Origin: Pseudomonadota bacterium
Lineage (GTDB): Bacteria; Pseudomonadota; Alphaproteobacteria; Parvibaculales; Parvibaculaceae
Reading direction: 5' to 3'
DNA length: 7,079 nucleotides
Assembly: GCA_021780275.1 (NCBI GenBank)
Contig: JAJXZC010000316.1
Coordinates: 1 to 7,079, forward strand
In this document: piece after piece, positions 5,364 through 7,079 of the stretch
How positions within the stretch are numbered: position 1 is the stretch's first letter
Layout of the letters: every line of letters begins with the position of its first letter
Program-made: the position numbers and the translations under genes
Notes under the pieces: model-generated
What the model was told of the DNA's origin: nothing
Databases searched by the model: none
What the model saw: the letters and a program-made list of their open reading frames with translations, nothing else

Positions 5364-7079
5364 TTATTCGTCGGCCGCCAGCGCCGATTGCAACGCGCTC
5401 CACAGGTTTCTCAGAGAGAGAGGGCGATAGGCAAAGACCACCTTTCGCGCGCCCGCGGGCAGTTCTACGCCACGGAACAGCACGTCGGTGCGCAGGACGG
5501 GCTTGCGAACGCCGTCCACCTCGACCTGCCAACCGGGATACCAGGGATCGTGCAGCGTCAGGATCGAGGGCGATTTTGTCTCGACCTCGATCTCGATGCG
5601 GTCCGGACCCCATGCGACGATCTTCGCTTTCGCCGGGCCGGTTGAGGCTGCGCCGTAGCGCTGCGTGAGTTTGTCGTCCGCGTCGACCATTACTTCCGCG
5701 GGGGGCAGAGCGGCCGGAAACTTTCCGGCGTCAACGTACGCGTCGGCATCGGCGACCTGTACACGGCTCTCGACCGTGACGCGCGGCGAGACCTTCGCCA
5801 GGCGATAGATCCACGATTTGGGACCAGCGACGATCGCCTCGGCAACGGTGCGTCTGGACAGGTTGGGCATCTGTTCGATCGGGCGGTCGAGCACGACGTA
5901 CTCGAGCCCCAGCAAACGGCCGAGCAGGCAATCGTATCCCGGAAACGAGGTGGGAAACCGTCTGTGAAGCGGCGTGTACGTGTCTTCGCCCGGCGACACG
6001 AGACGATCATAGGGCCCGATGCGCAACGGATTGTAGCCATTCGTCGCCTCGATTCCGTAGACCATCGCCGCATTCTGCCAGGGACCGCCGAGGCCGACGA
6101 CTTCCACGCGCGGGCGGCCGATGCCGTCCGGGTTGACGCGCATGTCGCGCTTGATGGCGTCGACGATGCGAGCGGCGTCGCCGGTCGGCGCTTCGAGCAT
6201 GGCGTAGGCGCTGCGCGGCTCGGCGTTGAGCACGGACGCGGCGTTGCGCAAGATCAGCTCGCCTGCGGTGTAAAGGACGGCGATCGACAGCGCGGTCGCA
6301 CGGGCGCGCGGCGATTTCGGGACGAGCAGCAGCGCGATCAGGCCGAGATAGATGGGCGCGCACTTGGCGACTTCCATAGCCGCGACCCAACCCTTGCCCG
6401 ACTTCGCGGAGAAGGCGATCGCCCAGACCAGCAGTGCTGCCACCGACGCCGCGCCGACCACGATCGGCGCGACGCGCCTGAGGCCGACGCCCTCGCGAAC
6501 GTAATCGGTCGCGAGCAGCCCGCTGAGATAGGCGAGCGCCAGCACGAAGATGAACGTGCCGCCGACCGGGCGCCGAAACAGATCGACGCCCGGCACATGT
6601 TTGAACAGAAGCGGAAAGAGCGGCGTGTAGCGGCCGAAGGCATAGGCCATCGCGAAGAGGGCGACACCGGCGAACATCCGGTTTCCACGCGCAAAGGCGC
6701 GACCCGAAATGAGACCGCGCCAGACGAACAGCAGCGCCGTCAGGCTTCCGGCGAACAGATAGTTGAAGGCCCGATCCGTCGAGTCGACGTCCGGTCGTGT
6801 GAAATAACCCGGGCCCCAGACGCCGCCGCTCAGCGGCCGCAGCGATCCGTAGACGTCCGGCACGAAGAAATTGGCGAGATTGGCGGGATAGAGCGACGAC
6901 CGCAGCGCCAGTTCGATGTCCATTTCCGGGCGGTTCGAGAATTGCGCGAACTGCAGCGTCAGCAGCATGGGAACGGTGATCAGCGTCAGCGTCGTCCCGG
7001 CGGCGAGACAAAGCACGCCAGCCCGGCCGCGAAGATAGTCGAAAGGTTGCTCCTGCCGCCAGGCATGGCGCGCGAGGAA
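5364..7079 (-). CDS. YfhO-like membrane protein, C-terminal part
   Basis: The frame is open from the right edge (7079) to TAA at 5364-5366, so 571 residues of the C-terminal part are visible and the start is outside the window. Hydrophobic segments at roughly visible residues 23-44, 104-119, 135-148 and 173-188, with at least three more up to about residue 290, mark a multi-pass inner-membrane protein. FFVPDVYGS near 71-79 and FRRPVGGTFIF near 168-178 are typical of YfhO. The C-terminal extracytoplasmic domain carries PWYPGWQVEVDG (512-523), FRGVELPAG and FAYRP, also characteristic. YfhO relatives are GT-C-like proteins linked in Firmicutes to glycosylation of cell-surface polymers; the role in a Gram-negative is not established. 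It ends after SLRNLW with no terminal membrane helix, which many relatives have. An internal GTG at 7014-7016 is not taken as the start because the coding frame and hydrophilic family sequence continue upstream. Confidence 0.88.
   Translation of the reverse strand, partial: FLARHAWRQEQPFDYLRGRAGVLCLAAGTTLTLITVPMLLTLQFAQFSNRPEMDIELALRSSLYPANLANFFVPDVYGSLRPLSGGVWGPGYFTRPDVDSTDRAFNYLFAGSLTALLFVWRGLISGRAFARGNRMFAGVALFAMAYAFGRYTPLFPLLFKHVPGVDLFRRPVGGTFIFVLALAYLSGLLATDYVREGVGLRRVAPIVVGAASVAALLVWAIAFSAKSGKGWVAAMEVAKCAPIYLGLIALLLVPKSPRARATALSIAVLYTAGELILRNAASVLNAEPRSAYAMLEAPTGDAARIVDAIKRDMRVNPDGIGRPRVEVVGLGGPWQNAAMVYGIEATNGYNPLRIGPYDRLVSPGEDTYTPLHRRFPTSFPGYDCLLGRLLGLEYVVLDRPIEQMPNLSRRTVAEAIVAGPKSWIYRLAKVSPRVTVESRVQVADADAYVDAGKFPAALPPAEVMVDADDKLTQRYGAASTGPAKAKIVAWGPDRIEIEVETKSPSILTLHDPWYPGWQVEVDGVRKPVLRTDVLFRGVELPAGARKVVFAYRPLSLRNLWSALQSALAADE

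Noticed and set aside
6007..7011. A 334-codon alternate frame on the minus strand inside the YfhO-like gene
   Set aside because: The product is dominated by Arg and Ala, typical of an out-of-frame reading of GC-rich DNA, while the other frame encodes a recognisable membrane protein.

Overview
The window is GC-rich, with strongly GC-biased third codon positions in its best-preserved genes. Its gene families (TetR regulator, secreted alpha/beta hydrolase, RNase Z-like MBL protein, nitroreductase, DUF4336, DUF2798, YfhO) suit a proteobacterium, most likely an alphaproteobacterium of the Rhizobiales type. That placement is an inference from composition and family flavour; there is no marker gene here. 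No rRNA, tRNA, CRISPR array, insertion sequence or phage gene was seen.

Layout, left to right. Bases 1-257 hold no gene I can support, only short inverted repeats. A TetR-family regulator (258-887, minus) is divergent from a signal-peptide-bearing alpha/beta hydrolase with an aspartate nucleophile (981-2039, plus). Their shared 93-bp gap contains two inverted repeats that could be operators, so this looks like a classic regulator/target pair. After 242 bp with two hairpins and a doubtful 42-codon frame comes an intact RNase Z-like metallo-beta-lactamase-fold hydrolase (2282-3112, plus). Bases 3113-3386 show nothing convincing.

The most informative stretch is 3387-4978. It holds two convergent genes that are both broken. 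The first is a nitroreductase (3387-4055, plus) with an in-frame TGA and two compensating frame changes. The second is a DUF4336 gene (4283-4978, minus) split by an apparent one-base deletion that creates an ATGA overlap, with a second likely frame change just before its ancestral stop. Each can be read across its breaks as one full-length family member. Between them lies a perfect 16-bp palindrome. This is either a patch of gene decay or a patch of poor sequence; the substitution-type nonsense codon argues that not everything is indel error.

The right end carries a small two-helix membrane protein of the DUF2798 type (5055-5273, minus) and the C-terminal 571 residues of a YfhO-like multi-pass membrane protein (5364-7079, minus), whose start lies beyond the window. 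YfhO, DUF2798 and DUF4336 lie in the same direction with gaps of 76-90 bp and may be partly co-transcribed, although a TATAAT box precedes DUF2798.

Functionally, the left and middle part (TetR, secreted hydrolase, MBL hydrolase, nitroreductase) resembles an accessory, possibly xenobiotic-responsive set. The right part is cell-envelope related. I did not find a clear new multi-gene system; the items most worth a second look are the double gene breakage, the MEST-like hydrolase and its putative operators.
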